Below are positions 18,118 through 25,990 of a DNA stretch of 64,000 nt, one piece after another. A program made the translations under genes and the position numbers. Within the stretch, counting starts at the first letter, position 1, and each line of letters begins with the position of its first letter. Origin of the DNA: Marinomonas rhizomae (GTDB lineage: Bacteria; Pseudomonadota; Gammaproteobacteria; Pseudomonadales; Marinomonadaceae); the NCBI RefSeq assembly GCF_003315485.1, contig NZ_QNSE01000006.1, forward strand, positions 1 through 64,000, in the 5' to 3' direction. The notes under the pieces are model-generated. The model saw only the letters and a program-made list of their open reading frames with translations, did not search any database and was not told where the DNA came from.

Positions 18118-18699
18118 TCAAAACAGGAGACGAAAGGTTAAACTCATTCTCTCCTCTTTGATCCGCTTTCGCACTGGCAAAGAGTGCTGCCACAACACCT
18201 GTGTCGAAGCGGACATAATTAACCAGCTTCCATTTTCTAATTCAATGCAATGCTTAATTTGATGATTTCCTTTAAGACGAAATAAAAATGGCCGATTTGC
18301 TCCGAGACTCAACATAGCCACAACGGGAGCTGGGCCTAATATTTTTTCATCATCAGCATGCCACCCCATATATTCCTCACCATCTTGGTACCAATTCAAT
18401 AACACCGCATTAAAAGACTGCCCTGCAAGCTGCTCGGCCTCTTGCTTAATAGGTAATAGCCAATCAGGCCAGCCAAAACCATTATGATCTTTGCCAGAAT
18501 AGCGATAACAAATGCCGTGATCAGCAATAAATGCAACTTTTCTTGGCACCAATACTTCACGCCCAAACATGGTTAGACTTTCTCTCTCCCAGGACACATC
18601 TGATTTAAGCTGAGACATTAACGGCGGTAGGCTTGAGCTAGAAAATGAGTATCGGTATGATGGCCCAGCTCCTATTAAATTATTCACCTTGGACTTCAA
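18118..18699 (-). CDS. AlkB-like 2-oxoglutarate/Fe(II) dioxygenase
   Basis: About 193 residues; oxidative demethylase fold used for DNA/RNA alkylation repair. The iron site is HADDE (HxD) with the distal histidine in LWQHSLP. The 2-oxoglutarate-binding arginines are in ERMSLTFRLLF. Upstream, FGREVLVPRKVAF and CYRYSGKDHNGFGWPDWL match the short AlkB/ALKBH2-like bacterial group. The longest start is a TTG at 18699 with a poor ribosome binding site; a GTG at 18687 and an ATG at 18618 are alternatives. The ATG would trim part of the usual N-terminus. The 5' end meets the start of the divergent DUF1624 gene. Confidence 0.85.
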   Translation of the reverse strand: MKSKVNNLIGAGPSYRYSFSSSSLPPLMSQLKSDVSWERESLTMFGREVLVPRKVAFIADHGICYRYSGKDHNGFGWPDWLLPIKQEAEQLAGQSFNAVLLNWYQDGEEYMGWHADDEKILGPAPVVAMLSLGANRPFLFRLKGNHQIKHCIELENGSWLIMSASTQVLWQHSLPVRKRIKEERMSLTFRLLF

Positions 18700-19424
18700 T
18701 GCAAACCTCTTTCACTTTAGAGCCAACTAAACGTAGTGCATTCCTAGACGTATATCGCGGGTCTGCTGTACTACTGATGATGATATTCCACTTTTGTTGG
18801 GATTTACGAAATTTTGGCTTTATGGAATTCTACATCTACGACCCTTTTTGGGTTTATTTTCGTAGCTTGATTCTAACACTGTTTCTTACCGCCATTGGCT
18901 GGTCTACCTATCTCACGTTAAGCAAAGCCAAACACCCTTCATTTTGGGTGCGCGACATCAAACTGTTTGTCTCGGCGGCCGCAATATCGCTTGCCACATA
19001 CCTTGCTGCACCTGACCAATGGATATACTTTGGCATATTGCATTTTATCTTTATAGCCTCTTTAGTCACCAGGCCATTTGCCAAATGGCCAATCAGTTCA
19101 GCCTTGGTTGGTGCATCCATAATAATCATTTATCATTCAACAAATTGGCTTCATTTCCCAAACGCTTTTTCAATCATTTCCTCATACATAGAACTGCCAC
19201 AAAGAACCCTAGATATTGTATTTCCATTCCCATGGATAGCCGTTGTTCTAATTGGCCCTCTTCTTGGCCACCTAAACTGGCATAAATGTCCGACTCCAAA
19301 TACCCTAACAATACACATTTTAGCCTTTATGGGACGTTACGCACTCCCTATATACCTCATCCATCAAGTCATTTTATTTGCTTTGGTGGCAACATTCAAA
19401 ATGGTGCTCAATCTCATTAACTGA
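18699..19424 (+). CDS. DUF1624 membrane protein (heparan-alpha-glucosaminide acetyltransferase-like)
   Basis: A 241-residue polytopic membrane protein with about seven hydrophobic helices. It begins FLDVYRGSAVLLMMIFHFCWDLRNFGF, the signature of the DUF1624/HGSNAT catalytic-domain family, and ends GRYALPIYLIHQVILF, which resembles the end of acyltransferase-3 proteins. An acyl-transfer function on an extracytoplasmic sugar is possible but unproven. The ATG at 18699 was chosen over one at 18645 because the homologous region starts at RSAFLDVYRG and the longer form would overlap the divergent alkB-like gene more. Confidence 0.8.
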   Translation: MQTSFTLEPTKRSAFLDVYRGSAVLLMMIFHFCWDLRNFGFMEFYIYDPFWVYFRSLILTLFLTAIGWSTYLTLSKAKHPSFWVRDIKLFVSAAAISLATYLAAPDQWIYFGILHFIFIASLVTRPFAKWPISSALVGASIIIIYHSTNWLHFPNAFSIISSYIELPQRTLDIVFPFPWIAVVLIGPLLGHLNWHKCPTPNTLTIHILAFMGRYALPIYLIHQVILFALVATFKMVLNLIN

Positions 19425-19636
19425 TCACTTTTCGCGCATTCAATGAGGTGAGTTTTTTTCATCAAAAAATAGATAAAAATAGCCAACACGGTATTGCCAA
19501 TTGCTAACTTTACGCTTTTTCAGGCAAGTAAAGTAAGTAAGTACTTAGCTATTATCAAATTATCATTTCAGAGTTTTTTTCAAGCCTTGATTTTCACTTA
19601 AATGAGCACTATTGTTCGCTACAGATTATTAATAAA

Positions 19637-19652
19637 ACACTATATGTAGTGT
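19637..19652. promoter_or_regulatory. NrdR box 1 upstream of nrdA
   Basis: ACACTATATGTAGTGT is an almost perfect match to the palindromic NrdR-box consensus. NrdR represses ribonucleotide reductase genes when bound by (d)ATP. It lies 72 bp before the chosen nrdA start. Confidence 0.88.
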
Positions 19653-19668
19653 GTCAGCCAAAAACATC

Positions 19669-19684
19669 ACACTACATACAGTAA
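19669..19684. promoter_or_regulatory. NrdR box 2 upstream of nrdA
   Basis: ACACTACATACAGTAA resembles the NrdR consensus with a weaker right half. Its distance to box 1 is 32 bp start to start, the three-turn spacing usual for NrdR box pairs, which strongly supports both. Confidence 0.85.
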
Positions 19685-19723
19685 ACCACCTCTTTTTATA
19701 TCGCACTAATGGGAAGCCAATGC

Positions 19724-21988
19724 ATGAGTACTCTCACAGTTACTAAACGTAACGGGAAGACGGAAAATATCAACCTAGAAAAGATTCATAAAGTCATCGC
19801 ATGGGCTGCTGAAGGATTAGATAATGTTTCTGTTTCCCAAGTCGAACTAAAAGCGCGCATTCAGTTCTTTGAGGGCATTCGGACCACAGACATCCACGAA
19901 ACACTTATCAAGTCTGCAGCGGATTTAATTTCTGAACATACGCCAGATTATCAATACCTAGCAGCACGTTTGGCTATTTTTCACTTACGTAAAAAAGCTT
20001 TTGGTGATTTTGAACCGCCACACCTATACCAACACGTAAAAAACCTAGTCGAACAAAAACGCTACGACTCACACCTTCTAGAAGACTACACAGAAGAAGA
20101 TTTCAACCAGCTGAATTCCTTTATTGATCACTCTCGTGATATGGATTTTTCTTATGCTGCGGTTAAACAACTGGAAGGTAAATACCTAGTACAAAACCGA
20201 GTGACTGGTGCTATCTATGAAAGCCCACAGTTTATTTATATTCTTGTTGCTGCTTGCTTATTTGCAGGTTACGACAAAAAAGAACGTTTGAATCTAATCC
20301 GTCGTTTTTATGATGCCGTATCTAAGTTCAAGATTTCATTACCTACGCCTATCATGTCTGGTATTCGCACACCAACTCGCCAATTCAGTAGCTGTGTACT
20401 GATTGAATGTGGCGACTCTTTAGACTCTATTAACGCGACATCCAGTGCTATCGTCAAATACGTAAGTCAACGCGCTGGTATTGGCGTAAACGCAGGAGCA
20501 ATTCGTGCTCTAGGTAGCCCTATACGTGGCGGTGAAGCATTCCATACAGGCTGTATTCCATTCTATAAACATTTCCAGACAGCGGTAAAAAGCTGCTCTC
20601 AGGGTGGTGTTCGTGGTGGTGCAGCTACCGTTTTTTATCCAATCTGGCATCTTGAAGTGGAAAGCCTATTGGTACTAAAAAACAATCGCGGCGTAGAAGA
20701 AAACCGCGTACGTCACCTAGACTACGGCGTTCAGTTCAACCGTTTGATGTATCAACGTTTGATTAAAGGTGGCAACATCACCTTGTTTAGCCCATCTGAT
20801 GTACCAGGTCTATACGACGCTTTCTTTGCCGACCAAGAAGAATTTGATCGCCTATACACTATGTATGAGCAAGATCCTTCTATCCGCAAACAAACAGTTA
20901 AGGCAACAGAGCTATTCACTCTGTTCGCTTCTGAGCGTGCAAGTACTGGCCGTATATACCTGCAGAACGTGGATCACTGTAATACTCACAGTCCATTTGA
21001 TCCTAAAGTTGCACCCGTTAAACAAAGCAACTTGTGCTTAGAAATCGCTCTTCCAACTAAGCCGTTAAACAGCATTGATGATAAAGAAGGCGAGATCGCA
21101 CTTTGTACTTTGTCTGCTTTTAACCTAGGAGCACTTGAAAACCTAGACGAACTAGAAGAATTAGCTGAACTCATCGTTCGTGCCTTAGACAGCTTGTTGG
21201 ATTATCAAAATTACCCAATTCCAGCAGCACAACGTGCAACGGAATTGCGTCGCACATTAGGTGTGGGCGTTATCAACTACGCATACTACTTAGCGAAGAA
21301 CGGAGTTAAATACTCTGATGGTAGTGCAAACGACCTAACTCATAAAACATTCGAAGCGATTCAATACTTCCTATTGAAAGCATCGAATAAGTTAGCAAAA
21401 GAGTTTGGCCCATGCTTGGCCTTTAACGAAACAACATACTCTAAGGGCGTTTTGCCAATCGATTCTTATAAAAAAGAAATCGATAACATCGTGTCATCTG
21501 AACTTCACTACGATTGGGAAGCCTTGCGTACTGAGATAGTTACTCACGGCCTACGCAATTCGACGCTAACAGCATTAATGCCATCTGAAACGTCATCTCA
21601 GATCAGTAACGCAACAAACGGTATCGAACCGCCTCGTGGTTTCGTATCTGTCAAAGCAAGTAAAGATGGTATTTTGAAGCAAGTTGTTCCAGAGTTTGAA
21701 CGCCTAAAAGAAAACTATGAGCTACTGTGGACCATTCCATCAAACGATGGTTACCTACAATTAGTGGGTATTATGCAAAAGTTTGTCGACCAAGCGATTT
21801 CTGCCAACACTAACTATGATCCGCAGAAATTTGAGTCACAAAAAGTGCCGATGAAAGTCATTTTGAAAGATTTATTGACCGCTTATAAACTTGGTGTGAA
21901 AACACTGTACTATCACAACACTCGTGATGGTGCTGATGACAAGCAAGAAGACATGGATGATTGCGCTGGCGGTGCTTGTAAAATCTAA
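19724..21988 (+). CDS. nrdA: class Ia ribonucleoside-diphosphate reductase, alpha subunit
   Basis: A 754-residue catalytic subunit that reduces NDPs to dNDPs. The N-terminal ATP-cone (VTKRNGKTENINLEKIHKVI) provides dATP control. The active-site NxCxE motif is in QSNLCLEIALP. The C-terminal shuttling cysteine pair is in DDCAGGACKI. The ATG at 19724 (MSTLTVTKRNGK) is preferred over one at 19709. GGGAAG sits 7 nt upstream and the length then matches E. coli NrdA (761). Controlled by the two NrdR boxes; nrdB follows after 165 bp. Confidence 0.97.
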   Translation: MSTLTVTKRNGKTENINLEKIHKVIAWAAEGLDNVSVSQVELKARIQFFEGIRTTDIHETLIKSAADLISEHTPDYQYLAARLAIFHLRKKAFGDFEPPHLYQHVKNLVEQKRYDSHLLEDYTEEDFNQLNSFIDHSRDMDFSYAAVKQLEGKYLVQNRVTGAIYESPQFIYILVAACLFAGYDKKERLNLIRRFYDAVSKFKISLPTPIMSGIRTPTRQFSSCVLIECGDSLDSINATSSAIVKYVSQRAGIGVNAGAIRALGSPIRGGEAFHTGCIPFYKHFQTAVKSCSQGGVRGGAATVFYPIWHLEVESLLVLKNNRGVEENRVRHLDYGVQFNRLMYQRLIKGGNITLFSPSDVPGLYDAFFADQEEFDRLYTMYEQDPSIRKQTVKATELFTLFASERASTGRIYLQNVDHCNTHSPFDPKVAPVKQSNLCLEIALPTKPLNSIDDKEGEIALCTLSAFNLGALENLDELEELAELIVRALDSLLDYQNYPIPAAQRATELRRTLGVGVINYAYYLAKNGVKYSDGSANDLTHKTFEAIQYFLLKASNKLAKEFGPCLAFNETTYSKGVLPIDSYKKEIDNIVSSELHYDWEALRTEIVTHGLRNSTLTALMPSETSSQISNATNGIEPPRGFVSVKASKDGILKQVVPEFERLKENYELLWTIPSNDGYLQLVGIMQKFVDQAISANTNYDPQKFESQKVPMKVILKDLLTAYKLGVKTLYYHNTRDGADDKQEDMDDCAGGACKI

Positions 21989-22029
21989 CCCGTCAGACAT
22001 GGAACCAAGATCGCTTCCATGACCTGACA

Positions 22030-22058
22030 AGCAAAGCCTCACCCAATGAGGCTTTGCT
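22030..22058 (+). other. hairpin between nrdA and nrdB
   Basis: Perfect 12-bp arms AGCAAAGCCTCA/TGAGGCTTTGCT with a CCCAA loop, but no U-tract (ACGTTTA follows). Rather than a full terminator it may stabilise the nrdA end or reduce read-through to nrdB. Confidence 0.6.
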
Positions 22059-22153
22059 ACGTTTACCGCTTTACACAAGACTCTAAAATCTATTAATAAC
22101 TAAGGCATCCTCTGACAGAATATGCCTTACGCTTTTGAGGAATACCCTGAAAC

Positions 22154-23287
22154 ATGAGTTACTCGACTTTCAACCGTAAGCACTTCGATAGTACAAAAGA
22201 ACCTATGTTCTTTGGTGAAAATGTCAACGTTGCTCGCTATGATCAGCAAAAGCATCCTATTTTCGAAAAGCTAATCGAAAAGCAATTGTCTTTTTTTTGG
22301 CGCCCTGAAGAAGTCGACCTATCTACCGATCGCAAAGACTTCCAAAGATTAGAAGAACATGAGCAACATATCTTTTTGAGCAACCTCAAATATCAAACCT
22401 TACTCGATAGTGTTCAAGGTCGCTCACCGAACGTAGCGCTGCTACCAATTGTTTCTCTACCAGAATTGGAAACTTGGATCGAAACATGGTCTTTTAGTGA
22501 AACCATCCACAGCCGTTCTTATACTCACATCATCCGTAATATCGTCAACGATCCAAGTAAAATCTTTGACGATATCGTTACCAATGAAGAAATAACCAAA
22601 CGTGCTGATAGTGTGTCTCTCTATTATGACCGCTTAATTGAGATGGTGAATATATACAACACAATGGGCATGGGAACATTTAGCATCCCAGGTAAGGGCG
22701 ACATCGAAATATCCATGCCTAAACTGAAAAAAGCGCTGTATCTGACAATTGCTTCTGTCAACGTACTAGAAGCGATCCGCTTTTACGTGAGCTTTGCTTG
22801 TAGTTTTGGCTTTGCCGAGCGCACGCTCATGGAAGGTAACGCGAAAATCATCAAACTGATCGCCCGTGATGAAGCCCTGCACTTAACCGGCACTCAACAT
22901 ATGCTAAACCTAATGGCTTCCGGTAAAGATGACCCAGAAATGGCGATTATTGCCGCCGAATGCCAAGACGAAATGCGTCAGATCTTCATCGAAGCCGCAG
23001 AACAAGAGAAAGAATGGGCGACCTACCTGTTTAAAGATGGCTCTATGATTGGCCTTAACGCTCAAATTTTAGGTCAATATGTTGAGTACATTACTAACGT
23101 ACGCATGCAAGCGGTTGGACTTGAAGCTTATTTTGAAACTAAACACAACCCAATTCCTTGGATTAACGCTTGGTTAGTAAGTGACAATGTTCAAGTTGCC
23201 CCACAAGAGGCAGAAATCAGTTCTTACCTAGTAGGACAAACGGACAACAGCTTAGACGATTCAGATTTCGATGACTTCGACCTCTAA
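22154..23287 (+). CDS. nrdB: class Ia ribonucleoside-diphosphate reductase, beta subunit
   Basis: A 377-residue radical-generating subunit (di-iron, tyrosyl radical). It starts [27 protein letters not shown] as in E. coli. The radical tyrosine context is [11 protein letters not shown]. Iron ligands are in [15 protein letters not shown] and [14 protein letters not shown]. The acidic, flexible tail ([12 protein letters not shown]) is the NrdA-docking C-terminus. The 3' end overlaps the ferredoxin gene by 17 bp, suggesting translational coupling. Confidence 0.97.
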   Translation: MSYSTFNRKHFDSTKEPMFFGENVNVARYDQQKHPIFEKLIEKQLSFFWRPEEVDLSTDRKDFQRLEEHEQHIFLSNLKYQTLLDSVQGRSPNVALLPIVSLPELETWIETWSFSETIHSRSYTHIIRNIVNDPSKIFDDIVTNEEITKRADSVSLYYDRLIEMVNIYNTMGMGTFSIPGKGDIEISMPKLKKALYLTIASVNVLEAIRFYVSFACSFGFAERTLMEGNAKIIKLIARDEALHLTGTQHMLNLMASGKDDPEMAIIAAECQDEMRQIFIEAAEQEKEWATYLFKDGSMIGLNAQILGQYVEYITNVRMQAVGLEAYFETKHNPIPWINAWLVSDNVQVAPQEAEISSYLVGQTDNSLDDSDFDDFDL

Positions 23288-23567
23288 ACCACAAGGAGAC
23301 GAGAAAACAGATCAAGTACATCGAGTACTGTTAGGGAAAAAACAAATTCTCGTCACTGAAGATGAGCCCTTACTGGTACAACTTGAACGAGCTGGTATTC
23401 ACGTTGAATACCAGTGTCGCGAAGGATACTGCTCATCTTGCTCAGTCAAACTCTTATGGGGACATGTTATCTACCCATTTGAACCTCTAGCATGGGTGCA
23501 AAGTGGTTATTTATTAGCGTGTTGCGCCATTGTTAAAAGCGATATTGAAATCGCTTTTTTCGATTAA
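23271..23567 (+). CDS. yfaE: 2Fe-2S ferredoxin YfaE, diferric-tyrosyl cofactor maintenance protein
   Basis: A 98-residue plant-type ferredoxin; YfaE in E. coli reduces NrdB's diferric centre to regenerate the tyrosyl radical. Cluster ligands are visible as CREGYCSSC plus the distant cysteine in [11 protein letters not shown]. It overlaps the nrdB 3' end in a different frame, the standard nrdAB-yfaE arrangement. No good ribosome binding site precedes the ATG at 23271. An AAGGAG lies inside the frame at 23293-23298, but no usual start codon follows at proper spacing, so the upstream ATG is kept. Confidence 0.92.
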   Translation: MTSTSKPQGDEKTDQVHRVLLGKKQILVTEDEPLLVQLERAGIHVEYQCREGYCSSCSVKLLWGHVIYPFEPLAWVQSGYLLACCAIVKSDIEIAFFD

Positions 23568-23583
23568 CCCTAAGCAACAGGAT

Positions 23584-24189
23584 TTAGGTCAATGTTCGGT
23601 AGCCTGCATAAATTCGGGTTACCGTCGTTATCCAGCATATCACACCAAACGAATATGCCATGACGGCAAAGTAGTCAGGCAATAAACAAATCAATACCAG
23701 AAACACAATAGTTTCTGTCCCTTCTGCCAATCCACCTAAAAAATATAAAGATTTACGACCATATTCTAAACGCTCGATTTTTCGCTTTTCTGCCATGATG
23801 GCAAACGCTAAAAAACTGCTGCCAGTCCCCATAAAAGAAAAAATCAAAAAACTCGCGGCTAACGCATTATCCAATGGGTTCATCAGAGCAAAGCCAAAAA
23901 TCACCGCAGAATAAAAAATAAAATCCAAGGTAATATCCAAATAACCACCCAAATCAGTTGGCCCCTGCACGCGCGCTACAGCACCATCTAAGCCATCCAT
24001 TACTCTGTTAATGATCACACAACCTAATGCAAATGATGTATTTCCAAAATACAACGCTGGCAACGCCATCATACCGACGACAAAGCCAAGCAAGGTGATC
24101 CAATTAGCTTTAACACCTAATTTATCAATCACCGCTGCGGTGACCTGCAGAGGATACTTCAGGCTCTTTATAAAAAATGTATCTAACAT
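23584..24189 (-). CDS. CDP-alcohol phosphatidyltransferase family protein
   Basis: A 201-residue integral membrane enzyme. The catalytic motif D-G-x2-A-R-x8-G-x3-D-x3-D is complete (DGAVARVQG ... GGYLDITLDF). About five hydrophobic helices follow. The family transfers a phosphatidyl group from CDP-diacylglycerol, or another CDP-alcohol, to an acceptor alcohol; the acceptor here cannot be identified. It converges on yfaE with only 16 bp between stops and is divergent from the hydrolase gene at 24306. Confidence 0.85.
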   Translation of the reverse strand: MLDTFFIKSLKYPLQVTAAVIDKLGVKANWITLLGFVVGMMALPALYFGNTSFALGCVIINRVMDGLDGAVARVQGPTDLGGYLDITLDFIFYSAVIFGFALMNPLDNALAASFLIFSFMGTGSSFLAFAIMAEKRKIERLEYGRKSLYFLGGLAEGTETIVFLVLICLLPDYFAVMAYSFGVICWITTVTRIYAGYRTLT

Positions 24190-24305
24190 TCAAACAACTA
24201 CCTTGATTCTATAGGGACGAAACTTTCCAAGACTTGGTACAATACAGGCAACACAACGATTCCACACGTCAACAATTTACTTACTTGCAGTATGATAAGG
24301 TTACT

Positions 24306-25067
24306 ATGATTCACGCAAAGCAATATGGTTCCTCTGGACCAAACCTAATTGTCATTCATGGCTTATTTGGCAACGCAGATAATTGGCATTCAATAGCACA
24401 ATCCCTAGCAGAACACTTCACCGTATACTGCATAGACCTTCCCAACCACGGTAAATCAGACAGCATGTCTGACGCCAGCTATCCAAAGATGGCAGAAGCA
24501 ATACTTGACTGGGTGGAGCTCAATAAAATCGATTCTTTTTATCTTCTCGGCCACTCAATGGGCGGCAAAGTCGCTATGCAAATAGCAGCAATCGCACCAA
24601 TCGGAAAAATTGAAAAGCTGGTCGTTGTTGATATCGCTCCCGTTGATTACCAGCCAAGCCATATTCGTATTTTAGAAGGCTTGAAGGCCATTGAAGAGGC
24701 ACAACCCGCTTCAAGAAAAGAAGCCGACACACTGTTAAGTCAGTATGTATCAAATTTATCAGTTAGACAGTTTTTATTAAAAAACCTCGTCAGGAGTGAA
24801 CAAGGTTTTAAACTAGAACTTTCTGTAAACAACATAGCTGATAACTATTCTACTATCCTTAAAAAGCCAGTTATGAAAGATGCTGTAGATGTTCCGACGT
24901 TATTCATCAAAGGGGAAAACTCAGACTATATTGTTGCAAAATATCAAGAAGCAACAATGGCGCTTTTCCCAAATGCTAGCTTTAAAATCATCACAGGTGC
25001 TGGGCATTGGCTACATGCGGAAAAGCCATTACCCTTTACCAGTCTTGTAAAGCGCTTTTTACAGTAG
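24306..25067 (+). CDS. alpha/beta hydrolase (YbfF-like esterase)
   Basis: A 253-residue esterase. The oxyanion region is HGLFGNADNW, the nucleophile elbow GHSMGGKVAMQIA (Ser), and the catalytic His GAGHWLHAEKP. The pattern matches the E. coli YbfF acyl-CoA thioesterase/esterase group. The ATG at 24306 was chosen over one at 24234: AAGG lies 5 nt upstream and homology starts at IHAKQYGSSGPNLIVIHG. It converges with the binding-protein gene, 3 bp apart. Natural substrate unknown. Confidence 0.87.
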   Translation: MIHAKQYGSSGPNLIVIHGLFGNADNWHSIAQSLAEHFTVYCIDLPNHGKSDSMSDASYPKMAEAILDWVELNKIDSFYLLGHSMGGKVAMQIAAIAPIGKIEKLVVVDIAPVDYQPSHIRILEGLKAIEEAQPASRKEADTLLSQYVSNLSVRQFLLKNLVRSEQGFKLELSVNNIADNYSTILKKPVMKDAVDVPTLFIKGENSDYIVAKYQEATMALFPNASFKIITGAGHWLHAEKPLPFTSLVKRFLQ

Positions 25068-25070
25068 GCA

Positions 25071-25973
25071 CTAACACGCCGTTTCCGAGCAAAGGTCGAA
25101 TTTATCTTTTAAATAGGAAGGAGACGGCAATACAACACCGTGCGATTTAATAAGATAGGGGTTAAAACTTACTCTCAGCTTATCTGGGTATACGGCACCC
25201 TGCAAAACCCCTTTTGTCTGCCACACACGAATATAATCAGCCAGAATATTTAGCTTCGCCTCTGTGTCAGAATAAATAGCAAACAATGAACCAGCCCGCA
25301 CGAAAGCAAAGGAAGGCCCTACCATTAACCGCTGCTTATGAAATAACAACTTCAGTATGTCTTGCGCTATACCGTCTTTATACAACTCTGTATCAACCAG
25401 TGAAAACACTACTATAGAATCTTCTAAAACAAAATTAATGGCTTTCAAAACAGATAATCGGTCTACTTCTGTTTTCATAAACTGAAATTCAAAACCATAT
25501 TGGGCGGCTTGTTTTATCATTTTTCGCTCATCAACTAGTAAATTGTCACTATAAAGCACAGCCAGTGGCTTACGATCAAACCAAACCGCTTTAAGCAACG
25601 CCAAGCGTTTATCCAGAGGCGCACCAGAAAACACCGCACTATTCGGAACACTGCATTGAGGGCGTGTTTTAAGATATTCTTCTTGGCCGATAAAAACAGC
25701 CAAAACAGCACCTTCAGACGCGACTGAGCAAACTTGCTTAAAGCTTTCCACTCCAACCGCTAGGATGACATCGTCACCTTTCAGAGAGGAAAAATTTTGT
25801 AGAAATAAGGAGCGACGTACTGGGATCGGCTGATTATTTTCAGGCAATAATGCAGAAAATTGGAATGACAGAGAGCGCACTGAACTTTCTTCAATATCAT
25901 GGACAATATAAATCGCTGCAGACACATTAACCGATGCCAGCAGCAACAAAATAATCGCAAAAATTTTTTTCAC
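25071..25973 (-). CDS. periplasmic ABC-type substrate-binding-like protein
   Basis: A 300-residue exported protein (signal peptide MKKIFAIILLLLASVNVSAA) resembling the uncharacterised ABC_sub_bind family. It has a two-lobed pattern with GDDVILAVGVESFKQVC, PLAVLYSDNLLVDERKMIKQAAQYGFEF and DSIVVFSLVDTELY. The start is GTG at 25973 with AGGA about 11 nt upstream. It lies 17 bp after the TonB-receptor gene, with no permease or ATPase nearby, so it probably works with the receptor or a sensor rather than with an ABC importer. Ligand unknown. Confidence 0.7.
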   Translation of the reverse strand: MKKIFAIILLLLASVNVSAAIYIVHDIEESSVRSLSFQFSALLPENNQPIPVRRSLFLQNFSSLKGDDVILAVGVESFKQVCSVASEGAVLAVFIGQEEYLKTRPQCSVPNSAVFSGAPLDKRLALLKAVWFDRKPLAVLYSDNLLVDERKMIKQAAQYGFEFQFMKTEVDRLSVLKAINFVLEDSIVVFSLVDTELYKDGIAQDILKLLFHKQRLMVGPSFAFVRAGSLFAIYSDTEAKLNILADYIRVWQTKGVLQGAVYPDKLRVSFNPYLIKSHGVVLPSPSYLKDKFDLCSETAC

Positions 25974-25990
25974 TTTTCTATTTATCCTAG

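Noticed and set aside
23271..23567. Later start for yfaE using AAGGAG at 23293-23298
   Set aside because: No ATG, GTG or TTG follows at usable spacing in the ferredoxin frame, so the ATG overlapping nrdB was kept.
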